Positions 1-9,364 are shown, counted from the first letter of the stretch. The stretch is 64,000 nt of DNA from Salinispira pacifica (GCF_000507245.1 NC_023035.1:62001-126000), one strand, 5' to 3'. Made by a program: numbers and translations. The notes: a model not told the origin generated them from the sequence alone.

Positions 1-2
1 CC

Positions 3-461
3 CTGGTGCTCAGCGATGCCAGTTACCTGCTTGTGGCCGCAGCCGCTTCCGCCATTGTGTACCTTCTTTATGAGCGGATAGAGACCCTGCAGTATCCCCT
101 GCGTATTCTTGATGCGGTGGGGCTGGGTATTTTCACCGTGCTGGGTTCACGGCTGGCCCTTGATTACGGTTTGCCGCTGTACTCAGCCGTGATGATCGGC
201 ATGATCAGCGGTACCGGCGGGGGGATGATTCGGGATCTGCTGGCACGGGAGGTGCCTCTGGTGCTCCAGCGGGGAATCTATGCCATGGCTGCGTTTATCG
301 GAGGTTCCGGGTACGTGCTGATTGTCCGTGTTCTTGAGCCCTCTGAACAGCTGGAGCCCTGGATTGCTCTGGCTATTGCGTTTTTTATTGCAATTTTCAG
401 AATTCTTTCGGTATACAAAGACTGGCATATGCCCAGGGCGTATCACCGTCATGGAGGGTGA
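3..461 (+). CDS. UPF0126/TRIC-type membrane protein, 5' end cut by window
   Basis: The reading frame is open to the left edge, so the N terminus is missing. The visible 150 or so residues are hydrophobic, with about four to five membrane segments. They contain the glycine-rich signature SGTGGGMIRDLL, followed by VPLVLQRGIYAMAAFIGG, which matches the second half-repeat of the UPF0126 (YicG/YadS) family. Full members have about 200 residues in two three-helix repeats and resemble TRIC-type cation channels. An internal GTG near position 6 is unlikely to be the true start, because half the fold would then be absent. The gene ends convergently with lgt, 46 bases away. The substrate cannot be told from the sequence. 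Confidence 0.75.
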   Translation: MVLSDASYLLVAAAASAIVYLLYERIETLQYPLRILDAVGLGIFTVLGSRLALDYGLPLYSAVMIGMISGTGGGMIRDLLAREVPLVLQRGIYAMAAFIGGSGYVLIVRVLEPSEQLEPWIALAIAFFIAIFRILSVYKDWHMPRAYHRHGG

Positions 462-507
462 TACGGCGGAGGCGCGATGTTGTGACCATCCTCCCCGGGA
501 CGGCTGA

Positions 508-1434
508 TCAGCTGTCGAAGGTTTCCACCTTCGGGCGCCGTTTGTAGCGAAAATAGAGCACTGCCATTAATGCTGTACCTCCCAGCACCGAGGCCAGGCT
601 GAACAGCTGTCCCAGGCTGAGATTCAGCGGAGTGTAAAAATCAAAGCCGGGATCGAGCTCCCGGAAAAATTCAATAATAAAGCGGGCCGTTCCGTATCCT
701 ATGAGATACACCGCCACACTGAATCCGTGAAACGGTTTGCGGGGTCGTACCACGAACCACAGCAGCAGCCAGAGAATGATTCCCTCTCCAAGAGCCTCAT
801 AGAGTTGGCTGGGATGACGGGGAAGGTTCACGGCAACCTGATCCGGGGATACAGGAAATTCAAGCTGCTCTATGATCCGGCCCGCAAGCGGATCCTTCAC
901 GCTCACTCTCCTGGCCGCAGGAAATATCATTCCCAGGGGGGAAGCGGTTATCCGGCCGTATAATTCACCGTTTATGAAGTTACCCAATCTGCCGAAGGTA
1001 TAGCCCAGTGGGAAGGCATGCACGATTACATCCCCCCAGAGCAGGATGTTTTTTTTATATTTCCGTGCCCACAGCAGCATCCCCGCCACCGCTCCCAGCA
1101 GGCCGCCGAAATAACTCATCCCCTGGAAACCGGTGAAGTTCATATTCGCATCGAAGGGCCAAAAAATGAGCCAGGGTCTGCGTAGATACTTGCCTGTGGG
1201 ATCGTATACGGTGGTGGCAAAGATCCGGGCCACCAGCAAAGCTGCGATCATGATCCAGATAAGCATGGTCAAAACATCGTCTGAATTGCTGTCGAGCCGC
1301 TGCTTCTTTACCTGACGGATCACCAGCAGATAGGTGATCAGCAGGGCGACGAGATACATAATGCTGTACCATCTGAAAGGCAGCCCGGGAATTACCTCCG
1401 GGCGCAGCCATGCGGGGTATTGCAGTAACATCAT
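508..1434 (-). CDS. lgt: Prolipoprotein diacylglyceryl transferase
   Basis: A 308-residue polytopic membrane protein of normal family length. It transfers a diacylglyceryl group from phosphatidylglycerol to the lipobox cysteine of prolipoproteins at the cytoplasmic membrane. The Lgt signature GRLGNFINGELYG is near residue 150, with the catalytic arginine region and the HPSQLYEALGEG motif near 205. There are about seven membrane helices. The start is an ATG at 1434, eight bases downstream of the DUF342 gene stop, so the two are probably cotranscribed. Several proteins in this window carry lipoboxes and are likely substrates (those starting at 35396, 44374, 57636, 57832 and 59669). Confidence 0.95.
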   Translation of the reverse strand: MMLLQYPAWLRPEVIPGLPFRWYSIMYLVALLITYLLVIRQVKKQRLDSNSDDVLTMLIWIMIAALLVARIFATTVYDPTGKYLRRPWLIFWPFDANMNFTGFQGMSYFGGLLGAVAGMLLWARKYKKNILLWGDVIVHAFPLGYTFGRLGNFINGELYGRITASPLGMIFPAARRVSVKDPLAGRIIEQLEFPVSPDQVAVNLPRHPSQLYEALGEGIILWLLLWFVVRPRKPFHGFSVAVYLIGYGTARFIIEFFRELDPGFDFYTPLNLSLGQLFSLASVLGGTALMAVLYFRYKRRPKVETFDS

Positions 1435-1441
1435 AACGTAT

Positions 1442-4399
1442 TTACTCCGAGCTGTTCTCTTCTATATTGATCCGGCCCAGGCCGGTGTCGAATTGAATGA
1501 TCACATTCTTTTTTTCTTCAATTATTTCCATTTCCCGTCCGTGGCTTTCCAGCACAACTCCATTGTGAAGGCTGCCCCGGACTATTAGTCTGGATTCAAA
1601 ATGCTGCTCGAACCGTTCTTTCAAATTAAAGAGATGGAGATTTCGCTTTTCCATCATCTTCAGCAGTTTGGTCTTCTTATTAAAAACTTCCTTGAGTTTC
1701 TGTTGATTGCGCTCTTTTGCAAGGCGTTTCATGGTTGCATCCGCCTCTGCAATCTGTATCTGTATTTTTTTTATTTCCTTTTCCTGAACGTGAATCTGGT
1801 CTTCAACCAGATAATCCTGGCCGAAGTGAATTCTGGTTTGAATTCCCCGTTCAGATCCCAGATTATGGACATCCAGACCCTCTTTCACTTTCACCACACC
1901 GCCGATAATGCTGCTTTTATCTCCCATCATCAGTTTACCGTTGCATTTCACATTTGAACGGAACACGCTTTTCTGTATTTTCATATCCTTCACAGAAAGG
2001 ATGGTGGCCTGCTCCACAAATGCGGCCAGGATGTTCTGCTTGGAACGGAGAAGGGATTTGCCGCCGCCTTTGATACCGCCCTGTATCAAAATATCTCCGC
2101 CGGCGGATAATAGGGCCCTGTCAACAGCTCCCATGATCTTGATATCATCATTGGACATCACATAAAAACCGCTTTCCACATTTCCTGCCACCTGCACGGT
2201 TCCCGGAAATTTGATGTTTCCGGTTTCCATTCCCACATTTCCCTGAACCGTGTGAACCTCCAGAAGATCCAGCTTGCCCTTTTCGTTCAGAAGTTCTCCG
2301 TCAACTGTGGCATAGAGGATGACGGTACCGTCCTCCTGATCTTCCCGGCGGAATTTATCACTGATCTCCAGGGTCGATCCCGACCCATCGTCCGCATCCA
2401 GGGTTCTGCCGTATACATCCCAGCCGGGGACGGCTTCGGTTTTCGGCGGGGTGATGCGGGCGACTGCCTGATCCCGGCTTACCCGTGTCATGGTATTTCG
2501 GGTTTTAAAATCGGCGCTGCCGTCCTCCCTGATTGTTACTTTTTCATTATCAGCAAGGGAGATGAGAAAATTCACGGTCTCGCTGTCTCCTTCTCTGGGA
2601 GGCAGCCCCCGGGCGAACACCTGATCCTGGATCTTCTCCCCCTGGAGCGAGCGGGCAATCAGATCCTCCAGGAGCTTCTCATCAATCCCTTTGACTACTC
2701 CATAGGCCTCTATGCTGTCCCGTATCATTTGTTCTGTAAGGACAGCCCCGCTGCCTTCACCGGGATCGATGCTTATGAAAGCTTCCATTGCGCTATCATT
2801 CGCTTCTATGGAAATTCTGCTGTCTCTTCGGGGACGTACCCTGAGGTGATACACGTTTTCCACAATGGCGCGTTCAAGCAGTCCGGATCTCAGGGTAATA
2901 ATGATATTATCTTTCCGGTCAACTGAATCGTGGAGTACAAAATCAACACTCTTTCCCGGCAATCCTTCAATGGGTTTGCCGTACACATCCATACCGGGTT
3001 CGCCTTTTTGCGCCTGCCCCATGGTGACTATGCGTTGTTCATTCTCAACATACGCAAGGGCATCAATTGCATCCAGGGGAAAGGAACTGCCGTCTTCATC
3101 GGTTTGGAGCGCTTCCCGGTTCTCTTCAATTTCCTTTTTCAAATCCAGGTATTCTTTTTCATCAAGGAAACGGGCGGACCAGTCAACAGGCTGCTCCGCA
3201 CCCTCCTTGGGCGGCTTTCCTTCGGCAAGCAGGTAATTGTGAAGTTCCAGTTCCGGAGAGTTATAGTAATCCAGAATATCCTGTTTCAGCTGTGCCCGGT
3301 CTGCTATTGAAACCCCGCTTGCATTAATGGCCTTGCCCAGCTCTTTAAGCACCAGGGGGCGACCGTCTCCCCTGCCTTTCCGCACCTGGAGTTCCGCACG
3401 GAGTCCGTCATCACTGACCATTATTTCAAAATGCGCATCCTGGCTGTCGCTGATGGCTTTGTCCTTAATGGGTGTCTGGTGTTCAAGAGCGTGTTCCAGG
3501 AGGTTGGCGATTTCCCCTTCCGGCATGATGGTGTCCATGGGATATTCCAGTTGCTCAATCCTGTTGCGGATTTCATCATATGCCGGGAGGGGGATGAGCT
3601 TGTCGCCTGGAGAAAAATCCAGGAGGCAGGTTGCCTTATCCTCACTGAGGCGGATTTCCCATTCATGATTACTGAAGGGAATCACATCAGTCCAGTTTGT
3701 TCCCTGGCGTACAATTCCGCTGAGGTCGGCCCGAATATCGCTGCCGGTACGGGTGGTATTTTCACCGTTATAGAAGTACGGGTCGGGAAGACTTTTCGGT
3801 TGAATAATATCGCCGAAAATATCCTTGCCGGGAACCCCGGGGGTTACCGGGTGCACCTGGGCGATCAGCTGACCCCCGATCACATAGGAATAGGATTCCA
3901 CTGTGGGATCAACATACACCTTTTCAAAGCTCACCTCTTCTTCCGTATAGGATACCACTTCTTCTTTGGCGGGCATGAATGGAATGGGTGACTTTTTCTG
4001 CACGGTCTTCTGTTTTTTCACTTTATTCACATTCTTTTTTTGAATGTCGGGTGAACTGCTCAGCTGCAGTTTTTCAGAAATGGGACCGGCGAGTTCTTCG
4101 GGTATTTCCAGACTGGCGTATTCAGGCTCCTCCGCCCTCATATCGGTGGCAGGATCCCCTTTGACGGCTATGAAACTGACTTCCTTGTCGCTTTTTTCTC
4201 CGGCAATTTTTATCTGCTCGGAGATATCATCCTCTTTAAATCCGTAGCGGATCCCTTCCTCTTTCAGAAGTGCGACAATTTTTTCACCGTTCCAGTCGGC
4301 ACCTTCGGAGCTTTTGGTAAACTGGATCCTGGCCTGGAGTTTGTTATCATCAATAATGAGTTGGGGGGAACCCTGTATTCTTCTCTCTTTTTTGGCCAT
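1442..4399 (-). CDS. Large DUF342 (FapA-like) protein
   Basis: A 985-residue soluble protein. The DUF342 hallmark PGxDxxG occurs three times (PGKDIFGD near residue 190, PGMDVYGK near 470, PGWDVYGR near 665), which suggests three repeated modules. A beta-rich, glycine-rich C-terminal half (VQGNVGMETGNIKFPGTVQV) resembles the right-handed beta-solenoid of DUF342/bactofilin-like proteins. A charged coiled coil spans about 855-925. DUF342 proteins include flagellar assembly protein A (FapA), which affects localisation of the flagellar ATPase machinery; a flagellar or polarity role here is inference. The MinD-like gene lies upstream on the same strand. The leader contains a heptamer repeat tract, and the Shine-Dalgarno before the ATG is weak. 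Confidence 0.8.
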   Translation of the reverse strand: MAKKERRIQGSPQLIIDDNKLQARIQFTKSSEGADWNGEKIVALLKEEGIRYGFKEDDISEQIKIAGEKSDKEVSFIAVKGDPATDMRAEEPEYASLEIPEELAGPISEKLQLSSSPDIQKKNVNKVKKQKTVQKKSPIPFMPAKEEVVSYTEEEVSFEKVYVDPTVESYSYVIGGQLIAQVHPVTPGVPGKDIFGDIIQPKSLPDPYFYNGENTTRTGSDIRADLSGIVRQGTNWTDVIPFSNHEWEIRLSEDKATCLLDFSPGDKLIPLPAYDEIRNRIEQLEYPMDTIMPEGEIANLLEHALEHQTPIKDKAISDSQDAHFEIMVSDDGLRAELQVRKGRGDGRPLVLKELGKAINASGVSIADRAQLKQDILDYYNSPELELHNYLLAEGKPPKEGAEQPVDWSARFLDEKEYLDLKKEIEENREALQTDEDGSSFPLDAIDALAYVENEQRIVTMGQAQKGEPGMDVYGKPIEGLPGKSVDFVLHDSVDRKDNIIITLRSGLLERAIVENVYHLRVRPRRDSRISIEANDSAMEAFISIDPGEGSGAVLTEQMIRDSIEAYGVVKGIDEKLLEDLIARSLQGEKIQDQVFARGLPPREGDSETVNFLISLADNEKVTIREDGSADFKTRNTMTRVSRDQAVARITPPKTEAVPGWDVYGRTLDADDGSGSTLEISDKFRREDQEDGTVILYATVDGELLNEKGKLDLLEVHTVQGNVGMETGNIKFPGTVQVAGNVESGFYVMSNDDIKIMGAVDRALLSAGGDILIQGGIKGGGKSLLRSKQNILAAFVEQATILSVKDMKIQKSVFRSNVKCNGKLMMGDKSSIIGGVVKVKEGLDVHNLGSERGIQTRIHFGQDYLVEDQIHVQEKEIKKIQIQIAEADATMKRLAKERNQQKLKEVFNKKTKLLKMMEKRNLHLFNLKERFEQHFESRLIVRGSLHNGVVLESHGREMEIIEEKKNVIIQFDTGLGRINIEENSSE

Positions 4400-4463
4400 G
4401 TTCCGTCGTTACGGTCCTCTTTTTTATAAATTCCTGAACGGACTATCCATTCCTCGGCAACTG

Positions 4464-4532
4464 GCAACCTGCAACCTGCAACCTGCAACCTGCAACCTGC
4501 AACCTGCAACCTGCAACCTGCAACCTGCAACC
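4464..4532. repeat. Heptanucleotide tandem repeat (GCAACCT)n
   Basis: Nine perfect head-to-tail copies of GCAACCT (4464-4526) plus a six-base partial copy (4527-4532). They lie in the 157-base gap between the MinD-like gene and the DUF342 gene, so on the coding strand the tract is AGGTTGC repeated, about 65 bases upstream of the DUF342 start. It is open in frame on the minus strand, which makes a spurious repetitive peptide. Such tracts are prone to slipped-strand copy-number change. Any effect on DUF342 expression is inference. Confidence 0.97.
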
Positions 4533-4556
4533 GCAGCATTCCGGGGTTTTATGAAT

Positions 4557-5702
4557 CTATACGTCGTACCCCTGATCCGCAGCTTGTATGAGTTTTTTCT
4601 TCAAAAGGGTGTTTTCCCGCCGAAGAGCATTAATTTCCAGCTGCTGTGACTTCACTGTTTCTACCAGATCACCGGTAGTCAGCGTACCGCTGTGGAGCAA
4701 TTCCTCAATATACTCAATTCTGGATTCGTAATCTATTTGTGCTTCATTTTCGGCATTTTCATATGAATCGTCGTAGTCATCGAAGCTTATCAGCTCTTCA
4801 TCTTCCATGTCTTCATATTGGAGAAGCTTGTCTGCAATACGGGTTATTGCCTGGGAAAGGACCGACCTGGGTTTGTAAATAATGATCGGCAGCCTGCTGC
4901 TCAGGGCGATATCCTGCACATCATCACGGTACATCACTCCCAGGTGTTCCATGTCCATTCCCAGATACTGCTGAATGGAACGCCGAAGTTTCTGCACCTT
5001 CTCGGCATCCTTGGGGTCTTCCAGCATGTTCAGTACCAGACGGGGAAGAAATTTGCCGGTTTTTTCCCGAAAAGTATCGTAGCACTCGGGGTCGATATCC
5101 TGCAGCTTTCGCAGTAAATCCATAATGTAAATGCGCTGCATGTTGTCGGCGTCTTTCTGAATACTTTTCAGATAACGTTCTCCCGGGGAATTCCTCGCTG
5201 CAGCCTTGTTCAGCAGATGAAACACGGTACTTTTTATAAAAAGGTAGGCATTCACCAGCGCAGTGGGTGTGGGGTTGGTTACGATGATCCCGTGCCGGGA
5301 CGCAAGGAAGAACTCGATGGTATTGGTGTGGGTTCCCGCACCCAGATCCAGCAGGACATAGTCCGCATCGAGTTTTCCAAGCTGCCTGATGATGCGGTTT
5401 TTTTGTGCGGCGGTGATATTTGCAAGGCCGGGAACTTCTGCATCACCGGGTATGAATCTGAGACCGTCATATCCGCTGTCCACCAGCAGTTCGTCAAGCT
5501 TCATTCTCCCGTTGTTGAGAAAGTGACCGATACTCAGTTTGTACCTGCGTATCCCCAGAATAAGGTGGAGGTTCGAACCGCCAAGATCCAGATCGATGAG
5601 GATAACCCGTTTGCCTGCCTTGGCCAGTGCGATGCCCAGATTGGCTGTGAAAAGTGACTTTCCAACCCCGCCTTTTCCACTGGCTATTGGTACTATATGC
5701 AT
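4557..5702 (-). CDS. MinD/ParA-family ATPase with C-terminal coiled coil
   Basis: A 381-residue P-loop ATPase of the SIMIBI class. The deviant Walker A GKGGVGKS is at about residues 9-16, followed by the switch region IDLDLGGSNLHLILG and the Walker B-like DYVLLDLGAGTHTNT. Family members dimerise on ATP and position cell machineries at membranes (MinD, FlhG/YlxH). The C-terminal third is acidic and ends in a predicted coiled coil (EYIEELL...RRENTLLKKKL) that MinD lacks, perhaps a partner-binding tail. The ATG at 5702 is preferred because AGGAG sits eight bases upstream. A TTG at 5708 would be only two bases from it. It follows the membrane-protein gene directly and precedes the DUF342 gene. 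Confidence 0.85.
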   Translation of the reverse strand: MHIVPIASGKGGVGKSLFTANLGIALAKAGKRVILIDLDLGGSNLHLILGIRRYKLSIGHFLNNGRMKLDELLVDSGYDGLRFIPGDAEVPGLANITAAQKNRIIRQLGKLDADYVLLDLGAGTHTNTIEFFLASRHGIIVTNPTPTALVNAYLFIKSTVFHLLNKAAARNSPGERYLKSIQKDADNMQRIYIMDLLRKLQDIDPECYDTFREKTGKFLPRLVLNMLEDPKDAEKVQKLRRSIQQYLGMDMEHLGVMYRDDVQDIALSSRLPIIIYKPRSVLSQAITRIADKLLQYEDMEDEELISFDDYDDSYENAENEAQIDYESRIEYIEELLHSGTLTTGDLVETVKSQQLEINALRRENTLLKKKLIQAADQGYDV

Positions 5703-5704
5703 GT

Positions 5705-6145
5705 TCAAATCTCCTGCTCGGGCTGTTTTCGCCTGTAGGCAAGAGCCATTATACAGAAAACCAGATCAAATAGCATGATCATACTGAGCCTGAGAATCAT
5801 TTGGAGTTCACTGAAATCGCTGAATGCACTGCCTGTCTGCCGCATATTACCGAGTACAATAATAATAAGCGCTGCCAACCCTGGTACGAGACTGAGACTT
5901 TTCACCACCAGGCTTATGTGCTTCAGAAGTGTATCGCCGGTGAACCCCAGCGCCACTGCGCCAAGGTAGCTGGGGATAATAAGCTGGGGTGCAGCCAGCC
6001 ACAGAAGTAACCGATAGTTGGAAGAAGGGTTATCTACAATAGAAAAGGATGTTGCAAATGCGGGGAGGAGGAAAATACCGAGTATTCCGAACCGCAAAAT
6101 ATCCCACAAAAAGAGAAAGAATGCGTAGTAGTTTATCTGCTTCAT
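5705..6145 (-). CDS. Small four-helix membrane protein, unknown
   Basis: A 146-residue hydrophobic protein with four predicted membrane segments (about residues 10-30, 42-65, 80-100 and 118-136) and a charged C terminus. I do not recognise the family. It is the first gene of a minus-strand cluster with the MinD-like ATPase, whose preferred start lies two bases beyond this gene's stop. Cotranscription is therefore likely, and a role as membrane anchor or receptor for that ATPase is possible but only inferred. No convincing Shine-Dalgarno precedes the ATG. Confidence 0.7.
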   Translation of the reverse strand: MKQINYYAFFLFLWDILRFGILGIFLLPAFATSFSIVDNPSSNYRLLLWLAAPQLIIPSYLGAVALGFTGDTLLKHISLVVKSLSLVPGLAALIIIVLGNMRQTGSAFSDFSELQMILRLSMIMLFDLVFCIMALAYRRKQPEQEI

Positions 6146-6247
6146 TAGTATGAAGTGTAGGTGCGTGACAAGCGGCAGTCAAGAATGTAAGAATGATCTC
6201 TTCTATCTTTTGTGGTATCTTAGAATGGAATAATAACAGGTGGTTTC

Positions 6248-7735
6248 ATGAAAATTCTTTCACGGGAAAAAATGTATTGGTTTTTTACTGCGGTGGCCGG
6301 TCTTTCAGTGACGGCTCTTCTGTTTTTTTCACCCGCCGTATACGGGCAGGATATGAGCAGTTTTCAGGAAGAACGGCTTCTGCGTACATTCCGACAGGTT
6401 TTTGACTTTGTTCAGGATAATTATGTGGAAGAGGTTGATCCTGATGTGCTTATTGAAGGGGCGATGAAAGGGATGTTCGAGAGTCTGGACGATCCGTATT
6501 CCGCCTATCTTGACACCGAAGATATGAGAAGCCTCACCGATACCACCAGCGGTGAATTCGGCGGGGTAGGGCTGTATATCAACAAGGTGAGGCCTGACGA
6601 AGACCGTCCCCAGCTTCAGGAATGGGTGGAAGTGGTCAGTCCAATTGAGGGAACTCCTGCGTACCGGGCCGGAATGCGCCCCAGAGACCTGATAATCGAA
6701 ATTGAAGGGGAATCCACCATCGAAATGAGCATAGATGAAGTGGTGGACAGATTAAGGGGAGAACCCGGATCTGTGGTGGAGATCACTATTCTCAGGAATA
6801 TGAAAAATGAGCTGAACATTGAACTTGAACGGGCCATCATTGAAATTCCCACCGTGCGCCATGCAGCAATCGACGATGATATTGCATACCTGAGAATTAT
6901 TCAGTTCACACCAAGGACGGCGGAGAAGGTGGAGGAAGCCCTTCGGGAATTGAAGGAAAGCGGTCACAGGGAGTTTATCCTGGACCTGCGAACCAATCCC
7001 GGCGGATTGCTCACCTCGGCTGTTGACACCGCAGACTTGTTTTTTGATGACGGACTGGTCGTGGGTACCGCCGGACGTGTCGCCGGGGAAAATCAGGCGT
7101 TTTATGCCCGCCAGGGCACCGTATTGGACGACACCTCGAAACTAATTGTTGTTATCAATGAAGGGACGGCCAGTGCTGCGGAAATTCTTGCCGGCGCTCT
7201 CAGAGACCGGGATCGTGCGGTGGTGGTGGGAACCACCAGTTACGGTAAAGGTTCGGTTCAGCAGGTGCGCAGTCTTGGTGACGGAGGATTTCGCCTCACC
7301 ATGGCCAGGTACTACACTCCCGATGAAACGTTTATCGATAAAGTGGGAATCGAACCCGATATCACCGTGGAAGAACCGGAGCTGACCGAAAAGGAAAGTG
7401 AAGATCTCATCACCATACAACAGGAAGACCGCATACAGGAATTTCTGAACCAGGCTGGTAATAATCCCGGAGAGAACCGGATTCGTCAGTTTTTCAACGG
7501 CCTTCGGAATGAAGGCTTTGAAGTGAATGAACGGCTGGTACGCCGGCTGATCACCCTGGAACTGGAAATGCGAACAAATGAGAGTGCGCCATACGACCTG
7601 GATTATGATCTGGTTCTTCAGGAGGCGGTGAGGATTCTCCGGGAGAATGAAACCCGGCGGATTATCAATTCCCGGGAAGAATCCAATTCCATGTCATCCC
7701 GTGGTAACGCCCTTCCGGAACCGGCGCTTCAGTAA
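6248..7735 (+). CDS. S41 carboxyl-terminal processing peptidase (CtpA-like)
   Basis: A 495-residue exported serine protease. An N-terminal membrane segment at about 7-28 would anchor it with the catalytic part in the periplasm. A PDZ domain follows at about 85-190 (GLYINKV...GTPAYRAGMRPRDLI). The S41 core has the catalytic serine in EGTASAAEILAGAL (near 310) and the lysine in GTTSYGKGSVQ (near 335), the usual Ser-Lys dyad. Family members trim protein C termini in the envelope, for example cell-wall hydrolases and photosystem D1. About 110 residues after the protease core are acidic and poorly conserved. The Shine-Dalgarno AGGTGG precedes the ATG. rsmE follows after 23 bases. Confidence 0.93.
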   Translation: MKILSREKMYWFFTAVAGLSVTALLFFSPAVYGQDMSSFQEERLLRTFRQVFDFVQDNYVEEVDPDVLIEGAMKGMFESLDDPYSAYLDTEDMRSLTDTTSGEFGGVGLYINKVRPDEDRPQLQEWVEVVSPIEGTPAYRAGMRPRDLIIEIEGESTIEMSIDEVVDRLRGEPGSVVEITILRNMKNELNIELERAIIEIPTVRHAAIDDDIAYLRIIQFTPRTAEKVEEALRELKESGHREFILDLRTNPGGLLTSAVDTADLFFDDGLVVGTAGRVAGENQAFYARQGTVLDDTSKLIVVINEGTASAAEILAGALRDRDRAVVVGTTSYGKGSVQQVRSLGDGGFRLTMARYYTPDETFIDKVGIEPDITVEEPELTEKESEDLITIQQEDRIQEFLNQAGNNPGENRIRQFFNGLRNEGFEVNERLVRRLITLELEMRTNESAPYDLDYDLVLQEAVRILRENETRRIINSREESNSMSSRGNALPEPALQ

Positions 7736-7758
7736 GGCTCAGATACCCACAGACAGTT

Positions 7759-8631
7759 ATGAAACAATTTATTGTTCCACAGTCATTAACCGCCCTCCAG
7801 CCGGAAGACACAATCCGTCTGGAGGGTGAAGATTTTCACTACCTCATACGAGTCAGGCGGCTTGAGCCGGGAGCGAAAATTCAGATCAGGGATTCAGCCG
7901 GCTCGGCGGCTTTGGCTGAAATGCACTCTGTAGCCCGGGACAGCCTGAAACTGCGCATTCTGGAGTTCACAGCTGAAACGGGGCCGGGAGAGAGCCGGCA
8001 TCGGGACGGCAACAAAGACAGAAGCGTAACCGGTATTCCAGATCTCCATCTGATTCTGGGAATGCCGAAGGGCAAGAAGACCGATCTGATTCTCAGACAG
8101 GCCGGGGAACTGGGGGTATCCGGAATCACCCTGGTTCCCAGCCGGAATTCACAGGTAAAAATGACAGAAGCTGAATTCGGCAAAAAGGCAGAGCGCTGGG
8201 AGAAAATCCTCAGGGAGGCGGTGCAGCAATCCAATGCGCCACGGCTGCCCCTCCTGAATTATGTCGGCGACATGAATCAGGCCTGCAGCCGCGTCCGGGA
8301 GGCGGACGACCGGGTGGCTCTGGGACTGTTTCTTCACCAGGTCCCTCTGGGCATAGAAAGTCTTCATAATCTGCTATCGGATTATTCCCGGATTGCTTCC
8401 CCTTCAGCCCCGCCCCGGCATATCTACCTTGCGGTGGGACCGGAAGGAGGGTTCAGCACAGATGAATGTGAAGAAATGCAGAAGATGGCTTTTCACCCGG
8501 TATTTCTTGGTGATACCATTCTACGAACCGAGACCGCAGCCCTGTATGCCCTTGCCGCGGTACGCACGATTTTACTGGAGGGATATTCTTGGCAACTGAA
8601 AGAACCGTCAGCGGCAGATCAGGATTGGTAA
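7759..8631 (+). CDS. rsmE: 16S rRNA m3U1498 methyltransferase RsmE
   Basis: A 290-residue SPOUT-class methyltransferase that methylates N3 of U1498 in 16S rRNA using S-adenosylmethionine. An N-terminal PUA-like domain (FHYLIRVRRLEPGAKI) covers about 20-75. The SPOUT knot holds the conserved VGPEGGFSTDE (near 228) and LRTETAALYALAAV (near 258). Length is slightly above the family norm of about 245, because of insertions near 75-90 and in the middle. Its last 43 bases overlap the start of the glycosyltransferase gene, suggesting translational coupling. Confidence 0.93.
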   Translation: MKQFIVPQSLTALQPEDTIRLEGEDFHYLIRVRRLEPGAKIQIRDSAGSAALAEMHSVARDSLKLRILEFTAETGPGESRHRDGNKDRSVTGIPDLHLILGMPKGKKTDLILRQAGELGVSGITLVPSRNSQVKMTEAEFGKKAERWEKILREAVQQSNAPRLPLLNYVGDMNQACSRVREADDRVALGLFLHQVPLGIESLHNLLSDYSRIASPSAPPRHIYLAVGPEGGFSTDECEEMQKMAFHPVFLGDTILRTETAALYALAAVRTILLEGYSWQLKEPSAADQDW

Positions 8632-9362
8632 AACGGGTATATATCAACCGTGTACCGGTGGATATTGTGGAACCCCGGAATCTCATGATCGTATTATCCG
8701 GACTTCTCGGGGAGGGGAAAACCAAGGCCTCTCAGGTAATGTTTGTAAGAAGCTGGGATATTATCCGGGCACATCACAGCCCCATGCTTCTCAGAACCAT
8801 GCAGGAGGCTGCTCTGGTGCTGCCGGTTTCCAGGGCCATATCGGGAATGGCCAGGTTTCTCGGTCACCCCCGTCTGCATTGCTATTACCCGTTTCAAACG
8901 ATTATCAAAATTCTCACCTGGCTGGAATCCATGGGGGGAAGTCTGTTTCTGCTGGGCTCGGGAAAGCAGGATATCGTCTCGGTGGAGCAGAATGTCCGGC
9001 AGACATTCCCGCACATCAGGTTTCTTGGAAAATACCCCGGAGTGTTTCCGAAGCATATGTCCGAATCGGTTGCCATGGCGGTTCATAAGGCCAATCCTCA
9101 TCTTCTTATCGCAGGCTCCGGTTTGAAGGGCAGGGATCGATGGCTGCATGTTCGAAGAAATGTTCTGAACAGCGGCATTATGATCTGGAGCGGCGAGTGG
9201 TTTGATTTTATCATTCAGAAACGCCGGAGACCGGGAAAAGTAGCCGTCCGCAAAGGTCATGAATGGATTTGGGAATTATACAGCCACCCCGGGAAGCTTT
9301 TCAGGGTGCCGGTATTTCTTCTATTCTGGCTTCGTCTGGTTCTGCACCGTCTGTTCCGCTGA
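8589..9362 (+). CDS. WecG/TagA/CpsF-family glycosyltransferase
   Basis: A 257-residue GT26-type enzyme. Family members add ManNAc or ManNAcA to lipid-linked GlcNAc in enterobacterial common antigen or teichoic-acid linkage synthesis. The actual substrate here is unknown. Family features include VLPVSRAISGMARFLG (near 78), LFLLGSGKQD (near 118), and LLIAGSGLKGRDRWLHVRR (near 172), the counterpart of the VGLGSPKQExW motif. The C terminus is basic and hydrophobic, as in membrane-associated members. The TTG start at 8589 is chosen because GGAGGG lies seven bases upstream. It overlaps rsmE by 43 bases in another frame. Confidence 0.85.
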   Translation: MATERTVSGRSGLVKRVYINRVPVDIVEPRNLMIVLSGLLGEGKTKASQVMFVRSWDIIRAHHSPMLLRTMQEAALVLPVSRAISGMARFLGHPRLHCYYPFQTIIKILTWLESMGGSLFLLGSGKQDIVSVEQNVRQTFPHIRFLGKYPGVFPKHMSESVAMAVHKANPHLLIAGSGLKGRDRWLHVRRNVLNSGIMIWSGEWFDFIIQKRRRPGKVAVRKGHEWIWELYSHPGKLFRVPVFLLFWLRLVLHRLFR

Positions 9363-9364
9363 GT

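Noticed and set aside
4264-4539. A minus-strand ORF with repeated LQVAGCR units
   Set aside because: It is simply the heptamer repeat read in frame, overlaps the DUF342 start, and has no Shine-Dalgarno or other protein-like sequence.
4441-4540. CRISPR-like repetition
   Set aside because: The units are seven bases with no spacers and no cas genes nearby; it is a simple tandem repeat.
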